Assembly: GCA_034521715.1 (NCBI GenBank)
Contig: JAXHLY010000004.1
Location: forward strand, 248,001-312,000
DNA: 64,000 bases
Origin: Methylohalomonas sp034521715
GTDB lineage: Bacteria; Pseudomonadota; Gammaproteobacteria; Methylohalomonadales; Methylohalomonadaceae
Direction of reading: 5' to 3'
The stretch's first letter is position 1, and each line of letters begins with the position of its first letter. Of this stretch, positions 8,806-17,213 are shown in pieces. The position numbers were made by a program, and so were the translations under genes. Below the pieces are notes generated by a model. That model saw only the letters and a list, made by a program, of their open reading frames with translations. It made no database searches and was not told the origin of the DNA.

Positions 8806-9681
8806 TCAATTCCTGCTCGTAAAATCCTGGAGATACGCCCTGAAACCTTCTCCAACCTCGGCGTGCTTGAGCCCGTAATTCAATGTTGCCTGCAGATAGC
8901 CGAGCTTGTTGCCGCAGTCATAACGCGTGCCGGCAAATTCATAACTGTAAACAGCCTCATCATTCAGTAACGACGAAATCGCATCCGTCAATTGTATTTC
9001 GTTCCCCGCTCCCGTCTTTGTATTCTCGAGCAACTCGAAAATACGCGGCGTCAGGATATAACGTCCCACGACGGCCAGGTTGGACGGTGCTACATCGGGT
9101 TTGGGTTTTTCAACGATGCTGGTCAGCGGCGCGACTCGGTTTTTCAGTTCACCGGTTTCAATAATGCCATAGCGATCAGTGTGATCCTTCGGTACCCGTT
9201 CCACCGCAACAACACTGCCCTGATGACGGTCATAGGCATCCACCATCTGCTGCATGACATTCGGACCATCACCATCAATCAGATCATCCGGCAATACCAC
9301 GGCAAAGGGCTCATTGCCGACAGCGGCACGGGCGCAGAGCACCGCATGTCCCAACCCCAGCGCCTGCTGCTGGCGAATGAATATGGAAGTGGTACCTGCC
9401 GGCATGAAATCGGTGACCTGCCTCAACAGATCCGTTTTGCCGCGGCGCGACAGTTCCGTCTCCAGCTCGTAGGCCATGTCGAAGTGATCCTCGATCACGC
9501 CCTTGCCGCGCGCGGTAATAAAGATGAAATCGGTAATACCCGCCGCCAGGGCCTCTTCCACCGCATACTGGATCAAAGGCTTGTCGACGACCGGCAGCAT
9601 TTCCTTGGGAACAACCTTGGTTGCGGGAAGAAACCGCGTGCCCAGTCCGGCGACAGGAAAGACCACTTTACGAATGCTCAT
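8806..9681 (-). CDS. galU: UTP-glucose-1-phosphate uridylyltransferase
   Basis: GalU makes UDP-glucose from UTP and glucose-1-phosphate, supplying sugar for the polysaccharide genes downstream in the window. The 291 residues carry the nucleotidyltransferase signature VFPVAGLGTRFLPATKVVPK, then EMLPVVDKPLIQYAVEEA, FIFITARGKGVIEDHFD and the GalU-type AVVLPDDLIDG. Length and order match the bacterial GalU family. It is a single gene with repeats on both sides, located inside the run of toxin-antitoxin modules. It is intact with an ATG start. Confidence 0.96.
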   Translation of the reverse strand: MSIRKVVFPVAGLGTRFLPATKVVPKEMLPVVDKPLIQYAVEEALAAGITDFIFITARGKGVIEDHFDMAYELETELSRRGKTDLLRQVTDFMPAGTTSIFIRQQQALGLGHAVLCARAAVGNEPFAVVLPDDLIDGDGPNVMQQMVDAYDRHQGSVVAVERVPKDHTDRYGIIETGELKNRVAPLTSIVEKPKPDVAPSNLAVVGRYILTPRIFELLENTKTGAGNEIQLTDAISSLLNDEAVYSYEFAGTRYDCGNKLGYLQATLNYGLKHAEVGEGFRAYLQDFTSRN

Positions 9682-9703
9682 ACGGAAAAATCCGGGTTAA
9701 GTG

Positions 9704-9770
9704 TTTCGGGGACAGTTTACTTAATTTTGCGATGCGGACAGTTACCGATTTTGTAATACTGTCCCCAGAA
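9704..9770. repeat. GGGGACAGT repeat pair without transposase
   Basis: TTTCGGGGACAGTTTACTT is followed, after GCGATGCGGACAG, by the inverted end TACTGTCCCC at about 9757-9766. This is the layout of a small non-autonomous element carrying the same ends that flank the RAYT gene. Confidence 0.6.
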
Positions 9771-9810
9771 CAGCTGCGGCATACATCAGTCGCCCTTATT
9801 GCCACGGTTA

Positions 9811-10611
9811 TCAGAGAGTCTCGACAGTACGGGCGAAGTCCCGAAAATCCTCAACACTCTCATGGGTGATTGCATGGACAATTGTCCAGTCAATCGCCTG
9901 ATAGTTGTGAACGGCAATATTTCGAAAACCCACAGCCGCGCGTAAACGTTGTTTCAATGGCTCGCTTATCATGGACTGTTGGGCGAGTGCATCAAATGCC
10001 TCACCCATGGTCTGTGGAGAAGCCTGGTCGGTCTCCGTCAACATCAGCATCGCGATATCGACGCAGAGCTGTACAGCCCGCGTCAGATTCAGGCTCAGGA
10101 TATCCTGACGATCGGGATCCCGGCTCAATTCCTCGGCGCTTGCCGCCCGTTTTGCTTCGATGCGGGCGACGCAACGGCGCAGCGCTTCCAGCTTTTCCTC
10201 GACGATCAGCTGGATCCACGCGTTTCTGCGCTCCCTCAGCAGCCGCCGCTGATATGGCAGAAAGTCTTCGGCATCCGTCACCATGCGTGACAGCAGTTCA
10301 CCATAAGCCCTGTCGTCTCTGCAGAACAACCGCCGCCCGTTCAGCGCCTCTCTCATTACGATGACACCGGCAGTACGCAAATCAATGAGATCGACCGGAC
10401 GCCCCGTCGCATCAGCCAGTTTTTCGATCAGCGTGCGCCGGCGTTCGGGCGGAAGCGGCCGGGTGGCCAATATCGCCACATCCAGGTCACTGCCCGGATG
10501 CGCCCGGCCGGATGCCACCGAGCCAAAAACCGTGGCAAAGAGAACGTCATTTTCCCGCTCCAGGGCCTCGCGAATACTGTCCAGCGTGTTGTCATTCCCG
10601 GCAGTCTGCAT
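9811..10611 (-). CDS. MNT-HEPN fusion (MntA antitoxin and HepT toxin in one chain)
   Basis: A single 266-residue frame carries two domains that are normally separate adjacent genes. Residues 1 to about 130 are a minimal nucleotidyltransferase with the GSx10DxD motif (G30-S31 ... D42-L43-D44) and a third acidic residue in PVDLIDL near 74. Residues about 134-264 are a DUF86/HEPN domain with LNLTRAVQLCVDIAMLML and the RNase motif R230-x4-H235 in GFRNIAVHNY. In known pairs MntA AMPylates HepT near the HEPN active site to silence its RNase activity, and the same chemistry is inferred here. Where the HepT start is expected the frame reads LIVEEKLEALRRC with no start codon. No operator palindrome is apparent. 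Confidence 0.88.
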   Translation of the reverse strand: MQTAGNDNTLDSIREALERENDVLFATVFGSVASGRAHPGSDLDVAILATRPLPPERRRTLIEKLADATGRPVDLIDLRTAGVIVMREALNGRRLFCRDDRAYGELLSRMVTDAEDFLPYQRRLLRERRNAWIQLIVEEKLEALRRCVARIEAKRAASAEELSRDPDRQDILSLNLTRAVQLCVDIAMLMLTETDQASPQTMGEAFDALAQQSMISEPLKQRLRAAVGFRNIAVHNYQAIDWTIVHAITHESVEDFRDFARTVETL

Positions 10612-10887
10612 AAGGTTTCCCGGTTAAGCAATCATCAAACAATTAATGGTACACCCTTGTCGCCGATTAAAATCGGCTCCCACAGAAGCTGACCCAACCG
10701 TCATTGCAAGGCCGAAGCCTTTAGCCGCGAACTCAACGTGGCGGTATCCCGGTAACGAAGCCATTGTACTGTGGGAGCGGATTCCATCCGCGACAAACTC
10801 CAGCCTGCATTAGAGTTCCGGGGACGAGTTCCGGGGACAGTTTACTAAATTCTGCATCGAAAAATATTGTGTCCGGTAGACAGTCAC
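10612..10887. repeat. Intergenic repeats between HEPN-MNT and VapBC modules
   Basis: No gene is seen. It contains two REP-like units, TCGCCGATTAAAATCGGC at about 10660 and GTGGGAGCGGATTCCATCCG at about 10771, and at 10815-10846 two abutting GGGGACAG motifs (TTCCGGGGACGAGTTCCGGG and onward) of the RAYT-flank family. Confidence 0.6.
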
Positions 10888-11340
10888 TCATTCCTGGATT
10901 CGCATCAGTCCAGCCGGCGAAGACTCGAAAGGATCAACCACAATTATCCCATCCAGATCCTGCCCCGCCTGCAAATCCTCGCTCAGCAGGTACCGGCAAC
11001 CGGCGCGCTGCGCCGCACCGACAATCAGGGCATCCCACCAGGACAGTGAAAACCGATCCTGAACTTGCCACGCCTGTTCCAGTACCGCATCATCAACGGC
11101 AACCGGTCGCCATGCCAACAGATCACGCACATCCTGCCGGGCTGTCTCGATGTCGAGACCGGGACTGAGCTTTCGGGTAACGACCTGGTAATACTCGATC
11201 AAAACCTGGTAACTGATCCGGCCCAGCCGCTCATGCCAGAGCCACTCCAGCCATGCGGCCGCGCCCGGCTGTTTCTCCGCCTCCCCCGCGTCACGGGCAT
11301 AGACGAAAACATGCGTATCAACGAAGAACCTTTCGGTCAT
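10888..11340 (-). CDS. vapC: VapC-type PIN-domain RNase toxin
   Basis: This 150-residue PIN domain protein has the expected acidic residues D8 (FFVDTHVFVYARD), E49 (ISYQVLIEYY), D103 (SWWDALIVGAA) and D122 (LLSEDL), which coordinate metal for RNA cleavage. A longer frame reaches 11493, but ATG at 11340 gives the family N-terminus MTERFFVDTH and overlaps the antitoxin end by 23 bases. VapC proteins typically cut initiator tRNA or rRNA; the target is not predictable here. It is paired with the CopG-like antitoxin upstream. Confidence 0.92.
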   Translation of the reverse strand: MTERFFVDTHVFVYARDAGEAEKQPGAAAWLEWLWHERLGRISYQVLIEYYQVVTRKLSPGLDIETARQDVRDLLAWRPVAVDDAVLEQAWQVQDRFSLSWWDALIVGAAQRAGCRYLLSEDLQAGQDLDGIIVVDPFESSPAGLMRIQE

Positions 11341-11560
11341 ACAGGTCGTCTCGGCGGGGATAGGTCTGGCCGGGCGATTTGATAGGCGCGGGGCCGCGGG
11401 CCAGAAAACGCGCCATCGCCGCGGCATACTCCGCTTCCTGCTTGCGGTGCTCGCTGAGCATTTCGCCGAGCAGACGCGAAACGCTGGTACCACGCCGGGC
11501 GGCTTCCACGCGGGCCCAGCGCGCGGTTTCCTCGTCCAAAGTAATCGTCACGTTCTTCAT
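11318..11560 (-). CDS. CopG-type ribbon-helix-helix antitoxin (VapB-like)
   Basis: The 80-residue protein starts MKNVTITLDEETARWARVEA followed by ARRGTSVSRLLGEMLSEHR, a standard RHH strand-helix-helix with the GTSVSRLL turn. Its C-terminus (PRRDDLYDRKVLR) is basic and likely contacts the toxin. It lies upstream of, and overlaps, the PIN toxin gene. Two inverted repeats directly upstream are likely operator sites. Confidence 0.9.
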   Translation of the reverse strand: MKNVTITLDEETARWARVEAARRGTSVSRLLGEMLSEHRKQEAEYAAAMARFLARGPAPIKSPGQTYPRRDDLYDRKVLR

Positions 11561-11562
11561 GA

Positions 11563-11592
11563 CACTAGATTAGTGCTACACGAATTTCGTGT
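11563..11592. promoter_or_regulatory. Two adjacent inverted repeats upstream of vapBC
   Basis: CACTAGATTAGTG (5-bp arms, 11563-11575) and ACACGAATTTCGTGT (7-bp arms, 11578-11592) stand immediately before the antitoxin ATG, a common arrangement for RHH autorepression. Confidence 0.65.
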
Positions 11593-11619
11593 CAATTATC
11601 GGACAAGGGGTAAAACGAA

Positions 11620-11833
11620 AGCCAGTGGGAGCCGATACTTCGGCGATTTATTCAATCGCGGATACAATCCGCTCCCACAGACGCTTCCATTTGGCATCGT
11701 GCTTATATGTGCTAGTGCGACCTCGACGCAAACATTCGGCAGAGGTAGGCGGGAGCCGGTGGAAGCCGATTACATCGGCGATTCATTCAATCGCGGATTA
11801 CAATCCGCTCCCACCGCAAAAACCAAACGGGGT
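11620..11833. repeat. Two tandem REP-like palindromic units
   Basis: Units at about 11624-11681 and 11752-11815 share the pattern GTGGGAGCCGAT...ATCGGCGATT.ATTCAATCGCGGAT...ATCCGCTCCCAC. Each is two nested palindromes. No gene is seen here. Confidence 0.7.
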
Positions 11834-11915
11834 GTTCCGGGACAGTTTACTTATTTTGCGATGCAAAATAAGTAAACTGTCCCCAAATTATAAATAAGTA
11901 AACTGTCCCCGAAAT
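11834..11915. repeat. Perfect long hairpin made of inverted GGGGACAGT repeats
   Basis: Positions 11839-11859 and 11863-11883 are perfect 21-nt inverted arms around GAT, starting GGGACAGTTTACT. A third unit, inverted, follows at 11893-11915. It directly abuts the wbpM 3' end and could act as a transcript end. It is a REPIN-like form of the repeat that flanks the RAYT gene. Confidence 0.75.
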
Positions 11916-11919
11916 TCGG

Positions 11920-13802
11920 TCAGGAAACCAGCGGCTGGCGCAGCGGGACGACTTTCTCGCGCTCGGTTTCCGGCTCGACAGAAGGCACGATCTGCTCGAG
12001 CAGGTCGCGCAGCTGTTCTTCCTCGTAGGCCTTGCAGGCCTGTTCCATCGCCCGGAAAACGCGATCCAGTTCCTCCCGCTGACTGCCGGCATGACGGGCC
12101 AGCAGGATTTTCGGATGGCAGGTCTCGGCCATGCTTTCGCCCTTGTGAAACAGTTCCTCGTGCAGCTTCTCGCCGGGCGCAGGCCGGTGAACCGGATTTC
12201 AATATCGCGGTTCGGCACCTGGCCCGACAGACGGATCATCTGCTCGGCCAGGTACACGATCTTCACCGGCTGTCCCATATCGAGCACGAAGATTTCGCCG
12301 CCCTCGCCCATGGCGCCCGCCTGCAGGATCAGCTGGCAGGATTCCGGAATGGTCATGAAATACCGTTCCATGTCCGGATGCGTCACCGTGACCGGACCGC
12401 CGGCACGGATCTGTTTCTGGAACACCGGCACCACGCTGCCGTCGGAGCCCAGCACATTACCAAACCGGACCGTGACATAACGCGTACCGCCCTCGCCGTT
12501 CATCGAGTCACAGAGTATTTCGGCGGCACGCTTGGTCCGGCCGAGCGCATTGACGGGATTGACCGCCTTGTCGGTGGAAATCAGCACGAACTTGTCGCAA
12601 CCATACCGACCGGCCGCCTCGGCGATCACCTGCGTACCGACAATATTGTTCTGCACCGCCTCGCGCAGATATTGCTCGAGAATCGGTACATGCTTGTAGG
12701 CCGCAGCATGAAAAATCACGTTCGGCCGGAATTCCGAGAGTATCCGTTCGACCGTTGCCTGTTCACAGACATCGCCGAGTACGGCATCGATCGCCAGCGC
12801 CGGGAACTTCTGTTGCAAATCGGCATGGATGCGGTACAGGTTGTATTCGCCGCGCTCAACGATCACCAGCCGCGCCGGCTGCAGGGCGCCGATCTGCCGG
12901 CAGAGCTCCGCGCCGATCGAACCGCCGCCGCCGGTCACCAGTACGACCTGCTGATGAATCCCCTTGCCGATCGCATCCCAGTCGAGTTCGATCTTCTCGC
13001 GCCCCAGAAGGTCCTCGATCGACAGCTCTCTCAAGTCGCTGACCGCCGGCCGGCCCGATACCATGTCCTGCAAGCCCGGCAACGTGCAGATGGGAACACC
13101 CACCTTCTCACAGTACTCGACGATACGCTGCATCTGCTTGCCCGTGGCGCTGGGGATGGCGATCACGATAACGCCGATCTCGAACTCTTCAGTGATCTTC
13201 TCGACCTTTTCCAGCCCGCCGAATACCGGCAGACCATGTACCCGGGTACCGCGCAACTCCGGATCGTCATCGATGAAACCGACCGGTTCGTCATTGCCCT
13301 CACGCAGCATGTCACGAACGAGGGTTTCGCCGGCACGGCCGGCGCCGATAATCAATACCCGCCGCCTGCCCTCCTTCTGCATGGCCTTGATGTTGAAACG
13401 ATGGTCCTTGAACAGCCGGTAGCCGAGTCGCGGCCCGCCGAGCAGCACGATCAGGAATACGGGATAGAGGATCAGGATCGAACGCGGAATGCCCTGCATG
13501 CGTGTCTGAATGAACAACACCAGAGTAAGTGCCAGTGCACCGAGGATCGCTGCCTTGATGATGTTCCAGAGGTCGGGAATGCTGGCGAAGCGCCACAGGC
13601 CGCGATACAGGCCGAAGTACCAGAATACGGCACCCTGGATCAGGAGGACTTCCGGCAACAGCCAGAAACTCAGCTCCCAGCCGAAATAGGGAAAACCGAA
13701 ATTGAACCGCGCCAGCCAGGCGATATGCCAGGCAGCGGCGGCCATGATCAAATCATGACCGATCACCATCGTCCTGCGGTTAAAGAGATTCGCCCCGATC
13801 AT
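11920..13802 (-). pseudogene. wbpM: WbpM/FlaA1-like UDP-sugar 4,6-dehydratase, one frameshift
   Basis: This is a membrane-anchored nucleoside-diphosphate-sugar epimerase/dehydratase. In the family it converts UDP-GlcNAc to the 4-keto-6-deoxy sugar used for the first O-antigen residue. About four N-terminal membrane helices (residues 10-130) precede an N-terminal Rossmann-like domain (VLIIGAGRAGETLV) and the catalytic SDR domain with VVLVTGGGGSIGAELCRQIG, AAYKHVPILE and RFGNVLGSDGSVVPVF. Near 12180 one G is missing in a GGG run, so GLRPGEKLHEELF becomes GLRPARS. The next frame restores the tail, MAETCHPKILLARH ... PLRQPLVS. It closes a wbpV-wbpL-wbpM gene order seen in Pseudomonas O-antigen loci. 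Sequencing error is a real possibility. Confidence 0.9.
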
Positions 13803-13822
13803 CCCCTGCCTTCAATCTGAAG

Positions 13823-13997
13823 GAAGCTCTGAATAATCCCCGCATGTCATTTCGACCAACGGGAGAAATCCCTGTCTCGACCGCAGGGAAAGGTACCTCG
13901 CTGTGCTCAGGACGCCTTCGAAGGTCCCTCGCTGTGCTCGGGACACCTTCGGTGATTTCTCGCTGCGCTCGAAATGACAAATTATTCAGAGCCTCCT
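13823..13997. repeat. MITE-like inverted repeat element (copy 1)
   Basis: It is bounded by inverted AGxCTCTGAATAAT ends, each followed inward by TGTCATTTCGA. The inside contains CTCGCTGTGCTC repeats. Its right end supplies the last codons and the stop of the wbpL-like gene (GGSE-stop). A related element lies at 43650-43784. Confidence 0.7.
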
Positions 13998-15013
13998 GAA
14001 ATATTAACATTATGGGCACGGCGCACCGCATACCAGGTAATGATTGCCAGTAACGAGGCAAGCAACGCCGCGGCAATCATCGCCTCCCTGTACCAGTAGG
14101 CCCAGGCGGCCAGCGGCCACAGGATCAGCACATTGCCGCCCAGAAAAGCCAGCGCCAGGCGGCGGTGACTCCAGCCCATCTGTAATAATCGTTGATAGGC
14201 ATGTGCGCGATGCGCCTGATACCAGTTCTCCCCCGCCAGTATCCGTGCCGCCAGCGTCAGCGTGGCATCCCATACGAAAAAGGATAACAGAATCAGCCAC
14301 ACAAGTACCGGCACCGTGCCCTGCAACTCACCCACGAGCGCCAGTACCCCAAAGGCAAACCCGAGCAGGCAACTGCCCACATCGCCCATGAAGATCTTTG
14401 CCGGCGGCCAGTTCCAGCACAGGAACCCGGCCGCGGCGCCGGCCAGTATCAGCGCAACCAGGGCCGGGCCCGGCGCCCCGGCCCAGAAAAACATCAGCCC
14501 GCCGGCGAGCCCGGCCGTCACGGCCTGCAGCCCGGCCAGCGCATCGGCGCCATCCATGAAGTTGTACAGGTTCGTCAGCCAGGCAATACCCAGCACCGCC
14601 AGCACGCTGCCGATATGTCCCCAATGCAACGACACCACGCCCAGGTCAATGACAGGCAGTCCCCCGGCGGCGATCACCGCCAGCGCCGCCGCCGAAAGGT
14701 ACAGCAGGCCGCGCCAGAGCTGCGGGATATGCCGGTGATCCTCGCGCCAGCCGACCGCGGCCACGAACAAACCCATGCCCAGGGGAATGACATAGGCCGG
14801 CTGAAGATCGGTATGAAAATGAAGCAGTAACAAGCCAAGCAGATATGCCAGCGCCAGCGACAGACCACCGCCGCGCGGCGTCGGCACCGTATGCGAACTG
14901 CGGTCATTGGGCACATCGATCAGCGACCGCTGCAATGCATAGCGACGAATCCACCCCGTCCCCAGCAAACCGATCAGAAACGCCGCCGCCACCGGCAGCC
15001 ACAGCCACGACAT
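13982..15013 (-). CDS. wbpL: WbpL-like undecaprenyl-phosphate sugar-1-P transferase (GT family 4 membrane type)
   Basis: This polytopic inner-membrane enzyme of the MraY/WecA/WbpL superfamily loads the first sugar phosphate onto undecaprenyl phosphate and so initiates O-antigen synthesis. The 343 residues carry DVPNDRSSHTVPTPRGGG near residue 34, NLYNFMDGADALAG with its metal-binding aspartates, KIFMGDVGSCLLGFAFG, and the basic cytosolic loop AHRAHAYQRL. About ten or eleven hydrophobic helices are visible. FMDGAD replaces the more common FMDGID. The last four codons and stop lie in a MITE-like repeat, so the C-terminus may have been changed by that insertion. It lies between the wbpV-like and wbpM-like genes. 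Confidence 0.93.
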   Translation of the reverse strand: MSWLWLPVAAAFLIGLLGTGWIRRYALQRSLIDVPNDRSSHTVPTPRGGGLSLALAYLLGLLLLHFHTDLQPAYVIPLGMGLFVAAVGWREDHRHIPQLWRGLLYLSAAALAVIAAGGLPVIDLGVVSLHWGHIGSVLAVLGIAWLTNLYNFMDGADALAGLQAVTAGLAGGLMFFWAGAPGPALVALILAGAAAGFLCWNWPPAKIFMGDVGSCLLGFAFGVLALVGELQGTVPVLVWLILLSFFVWDATLTLAARILAGENWYQAHRAHAYQRLLQMGWSHRRLALAFLGGNVLILWPLAAWAYWYREAMIAAALLASLLAIITWYAVRRAHNVNISGGSE

Positions 15014-15331
15014 GCATCACCCCATTAACATGTTCTTGTAGCGCGGATTATACAGGACAGAAACAAAACAACGTCATTGCGAGAGGCCACAGGATAGTAG
15101 GAGCGCAGCTAGCTGCGCGAACAACCCACTCAATCACCAATCAACCAGCATGTCCCCTCTCACTCCGGGAGAGAATCAGGGTGAGGGGTATTAACAAATT
15201 CCTCTTCTGCTATCCCCTCTCCCTCTGGGAGAGGGTTCAACCAATTAACCAGCATGTTCCCTCTCCCTCTGGGAGAGGGTCAGGGTGAGGGCCCAACCAG
15301 TTAACCAGCCAACCAATCAACTATTAACATA
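15014..15331. repeat. Three CCCTCTGGGAGAGGG palindromic repeats
   Basis: This 318-base gap holds no gene. Copies at 15154-15188, 15214-15235 and 15259-15291 share CTCTCCCTCTGGGAGAGGG, mostly followed by CAGGGTGAGGG. Linking sequence repeats CAACCAATTAACCAGCATG. A fourth copy of the unit is at 8775-8801. Confidence 0.75.
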
Positions 15332-16282
15332 CTACTCCGCCGTCTCACGCGTCCCCTGCTGCAGCGACACCGGCGGCTGCCAGCCCAAATCCCGCCGAAT
15401 TGCCGAATCATCCACGACCAGTGATTGCGTCAGACGATCCACTATCGATCGCTTACCCGTCACACTCCCCGCCAGTTTTAACAGGGACACCGGCACTGAA
15501 AACAACCGCGGCTCCACTCTCAGTCCCTCGGCTATCGAGCGAATCAGTTCGGGTGTGGACAGTGTCTCATCCTTGACTACATAGGTTTTGTTATCAGCAG
15601 GCGCCTGCCTCAGCAAGCGGACAATAACATCGCACAGATTATCGACGTAGATCAGACTGCGGCGGTTATCAATCGCCGCCAGCGGCAATGGCAATCCCTT
15701 GTACACGGCCTTCATCAGTGCCAGGAAATTGGCCTTCACCCCCGGACCGTAGATGAGTGGCGGACGCAGGACCGTACAACGCATGCCGCTTGTCTCACAG
15801 GCCTCGTACAGCGCCTGCTCCGCCCGCCACTTGCTCTCGCCGTAACGGCCTTCAGGCACCGGCCGGTCGTGCTCGCTGTAACTGCGCTCCGCGAAATCAT
15901 AATCGCCGCCGTTGACCTTGATAGTGCTGACGAATATGAAATGCTTCACCCCGTTAGTCGCTGCCGTCTGTGCAAGCCGGCGCGTGACCGTGTAATTCAG
16001 GGTTTCATAGGCGGAATCCCCGGCGGAAGGATCGTGCGCCTGCCCGGCCAGGTGCACGACAGCATCGCAATTCTCGACGAAGGGATCGTAGATGCCGTGC
16101 GGGTCGGTCAGATCGCACAGCCGCCATTGAAGAGCCTCCTTTTGTTGCACCGGGCTGGAGAAATCCGGTTCACTCCGACTCAGCGCCTGCACTTTCTGAC
16201 CATCAGACAGAAGGCGGGGCACCAGCCTCCTGCCGACAAATCCTGTAGCGCCTGTAACAAGTATTCTGTTCAAAACATTCAT
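15332..16282 (-). CDS. WbpV-like NAD-dependent epimerase/4-reductase (SDR)
   Basis: This 316-residue extended SDR enzyme acts on a UDP-sugar. Visible are the nucleotide-binding ILVTGATGFVGRRLV near residue 8, DAVVHLAGQAHDP, and the catalytic YGESKWRAE (YxxxK) with FVSTIKVNGG upstream. WbpV-type enzymes reduce the 4-keto group of UDP-4-keto-6-deoxy-HexNAc made by WbpM-type dehydratases, giving the UDP-QuiNAc or FucNAc that WbpL-type transferases use. That route fits the neighbours, but the exact sugar is an inference. The frame is intact and ends in GTRETAE before the repeat-filled gap. Confidence 0.88.
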   Translation of the reverse strand: MNVLNRILVTGATGFVGRRLVPRLLSDGQKVQALSRSEPDFSSPVQQKEALQWRLCDLTDPHGIYDPFVENCDAVVHLAGQAHDPSAGDSAYETLNYTVTRRLAQTAATNGVKHFIFVSTIKVNGGDYDFAERSYSEHDRPVPEGRYGESKWRAEQALYEACETSGMRCTVLRPPLIYGPGVKANFLALMKAVYKGLPLPLAAIDNRRSLIYVDNLCDVIVRLLRQAPADNKTYVVKDETLSTPELIRSIAEGLRVEPRLFSVPVSLLKLAGSVTGKRSIVDRLTQSLVVDDSAIRRDLGWQPPVSLQQGTRETAE

Positions 16283-16344
16283 CCAATCAATGATCCCCTA
16301 CTTCATGCTCGCGCAAATCTCTCCTACGTCCCCCGTCCAGCAGT

Positions 16345-17202
16345 TTACACCGCCCGGCGAAACACAATCGTAGGACACCGCTCGCCAAGCTCGTAAGTCG
16401 GCTGACGGCACGCCTTGAAACTAAATCCACCGGGATTGGCGCAAAACAGTTCCCGAATCTGGACAACGGTCAGGAAATGATAGCTTGCCGTACGGTCGCG
16501 GTAGGCGTTGATGGCAAGCAGGTGCTCGAGGGGCCAGCCTGTCCGAGAAGCCAGCTCGTTGAAGTCCGGCGCAACCCCATGGATCGTGTCCCAGACGTCC
16601 TTCAACCGTGTCCCTTCTGCAGGGTCTTGCTGCATGGCCATACCAAGCCGCAGCTTGAGCAGATTGAGATTGGCTATTTTTGCCTTGAGCAAATCCTGGA
16701 GTACGGTTTCAGGCATTTCACGTTCTTTGGGCGGTACGAATGCCCGCAGGATACACAGGCCACCGGGCCTGATAATCCTCGCGAGTTCGCGGACCAGCTC
16801 GTGGTGGCCGCGAGGATAGTCCAGCAATATAATACCGCCGTCGCACAGCGCAATATCGCGGGAACGGTCGGGAATAGGCATATTGGTCCACTCCGCACAG
16901 GCTACCGCCTGCGGTAGTCCTGGCCAGACCACTTCAATCATGCCCTGTGTATGATCCACGGCCAGCAAGTCTGTATCAGGCAGCCAAGGCAGGTGATAGA
17001 GTTCCGGTGTTACTCCCAGAATCAGTGCGCATGGCGCACCGTTCTCATGCATCCATGCTTCGACTTCACCGGAAACAATGGCAATATCCTGGTTCGAAGG
17101 CCGCAAAGGTGGGCCGAGCTGGTTCCATAGCCGCGCCACTTCCGACCACTGTTCCCCTTCGGAAACAGAGGATGACCTGGTTACCTTCCGATTATCGTTC
17201 AT
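16345..17202 (-). CDS. SAM-dependent methyltransferase-like protein
   Basis: About 285 residues resemble class I methyltransferases found in glycan loci. CALILGVTPELYHLPWLPDT replaces the usual glycine-rich SAM motif with an ILGVTPEL form. DLLAVDHTQGMIEVVWPG supplies the acidic motif II, and IIRPGGLCILRAFVPP is the post-II strand. The frame is open to a TTG at 17217, but ATG at 17202 (MNDNRKV) lies 12 bases after the stop of the preceding ATP-grasp gene and is the likelier start. Substrate is unknown. It is intact although the gene before it is badly broken. Confidence 0.75.
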   Translation of the reverse strand: MNDNRKVTRSSSVSEGEQWSEVARLWNQLGPPLRPSNQDIAIVSGEVEAWMHENGAPCALILGVTPELYHLPWLPDTDLLAVDHTQGMIEVVWPGLPQAVACAEWTNMPIPDRSRDIALCDGGIILLDYPRGHHELVRELARIIRPGGLCILRAFVPPKEREMPETVLQDLLKAKIANLNLLKLRLGMAMQQDPAEGTRLKDVWDTIHGVAPDFNELASRTGWPLEHLLAINAYRDRTASYHFLTVVQIRELFCANPGGFSFKACRQPTYELGERCPTIVFRRAV

Positions 17203-17213
17203 GCCTGTGGGTT

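Noticed and set aside
8992..9756. 254-residue plus-strand frame
   Set aside because: It is a shadow of galU on the opposite strand.
11341..11493. N-terminal extension of the VapC frame
   Set aside because: The extra residues are an out-of-frame reading of the VapB gene; ATG at 11340 gives the proper PIN start.
12378..13820. 480-residue open frame on the plus strand
   Set aside because: It is antisense to the conserved wbpM homologue, whose motifs are unmistakable on the minus strand.
15154..15291. Possible CRISPR-like array
   Set aside because: Three copies only, palindromic units with unequal spacing and no cas genes; it is a dispersed intergenic repeat.
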